The notes beneath the pieces were generated by a model that was not told the origin of the DNA, searched no databases, and saw nothing but the letters and a program-made list of their open reading frames with translations. A stretch of DNA of 64,000 nt from Tretioscincus oriximinensis (taxonomy: Eukaryota; Chordata; Lepidosauria; Squamata; Gymnophthalmidae): contig JAJVDF010000259.1 in assembly GCA_022410635.1 (NCBI GenBank), positions 392,142 to 456,141 of the forward strand. The letters are read 5' to 3'. The translations under genes were made by a program, and so were the position numbers. Positions within the stretch are counted from its first letter, which is position 1. Each line of letters starts with the position of its first letter. This document shows, in pieces, positions 63,399 to 64,000 of the stretch.

Positions 63399-63470
63399 GA
63401 TGCAGCCTTACTTTTAATCCATCTTTAGTCCTCAAGAAATGGATTAAACCGGGGGGAAAACAAACTATTT
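63399..63470 (+). mobile_element. Half copy of hairpin family H2
   Basis: ATGCAGCCTTACTTTTAATCC and TCTTTAGTCCTCAAGAAATGG match the left arm; the right arm is missing. Confidence 0.45.
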
Positions 63471-63519
63471 TTGCTTTTATTTAGAGAGTGGGAACAGGCA
63501 GCAAAACCCTGAAGGCTGG

Positions 63520-63765
63520 ATTCCTTGGTACTGGGTGGCAAGAATCTTCAGTAGAATGTGTTTCAGATGGAATGATTATAAATCATGAGGCAAAAATCTA
63601 CTCCTTCTAAAAAGTCAAAGCAGAAGAGCAAGAAAACATTATGTAAAACACACACATGGTTGTCATAAAGCCCTGTCTATGAGGAAAGAGAAATTAATGA
63701 GAATGGAGCAGTCACTCTGTCAATTCCTGTTTCAGTCTCCAACCATTCCCTTCTTGCTCCTGCAT
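63520..63765 (+). repeat. Duplicated segment, copy 2
   Basis: GGATTCCTTGGTACTGGGTG, AAGAATCTTCAGTAGAA, CACACACATGGTTGTC and GAGAATGGAGCAGT match 60949-61190 in order with scattered changes. After it, 63766-64000 shows nothing recognisable. Confidence 0.7.
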
Positions 63766-64000
63766 CATACCTTGGATGGAGTACTTAACCACACTGCAAA
63801 ATTGTTCTGGAATGGCAGGAAATATTGCAGATATTTGGAACACTTTTTTGGAATTCTTGAATTTGGAACAAATCTTTTATGTTTCTTCAGGCCCTGTTGG
63901 GATTTTTTAGTATATAGATTCTGGCTAAATCCAGTTTGGGCTGATGTTTATTGCCATCTAGGTCACAATAGCCTTCATTTTCTGATAAATAGCTGTTTTC

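Overview
The window is vertebrate nuclear DNA, most likely from a squamate reptile (lizard or snake). It is AT-rich, with few genes and many interspersed repeats. The repeats are typical of squamates: two tRNA-derived SINE families, CR1, L2, L1-type and RTE-BovB LINE remnants, many short hairpin (non-autonomous DNA transposon-like) elements, and long microsatellites. The species cannot be fixed from this sequence. There is no sign of operons, prokaryotic genes, CRISPR or phage.

The only protein-coding gene I can support is the 3' end of TRPS1, on the + strand. It is represented by its last two coding exons: 23208-23330, which carries the GATA-type zinc finger, and 27763-28824, which carries a basic nuclear-localisation cluster, two SUMO-acceptor-type motifs and the C-terminal pair of Ikaros-type C2H2 fingers. 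The two exons join in phase 0 and give 394 residues, matching the last third of the human protein. Positions 1-23207 are therefore the upstream intron, 23331-27762 is the last intron, and 28825 onward is 3' UTR followed by intergenic sequence. In tetrapods the region downstream of TRPS1 (toward CSMD3) is a large gene desert, which fits the lack of further genes to 64000.

Layout. 1-23.2 kb: intron with nested SINE/CR1 insertions, hairpin elements, microsatellites, and two blocks (6.2-6.6 and 13.2-14.1 kb) that look like unique, possibly conserved regulatory DNA. 23.2-28.8 kb: the TRPS1 exons. 28.8-34 kb: probable 3' UTR and flank, with a SINE and several hairpins. 34-64 kb: gene desert with a mariner-type MITE nested in a SINE, a 360-bp compound microsatellite, L2 3' ends, a 5'-truncated L1-type insertion with clear target-site duplications, a CR1 copy with part of its reverse transcriptase deleted, a GC-rich duplicated unit, a BovB remnant, and an 860-bp assembly gap (62373-63232).

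I found no clearly new functional system. The most unusual structure is the set of hairpin elements, especially one family (23.9, 36.3 and 48.5 kb) in which the two arms of a hairpin share variants that differ between loci.
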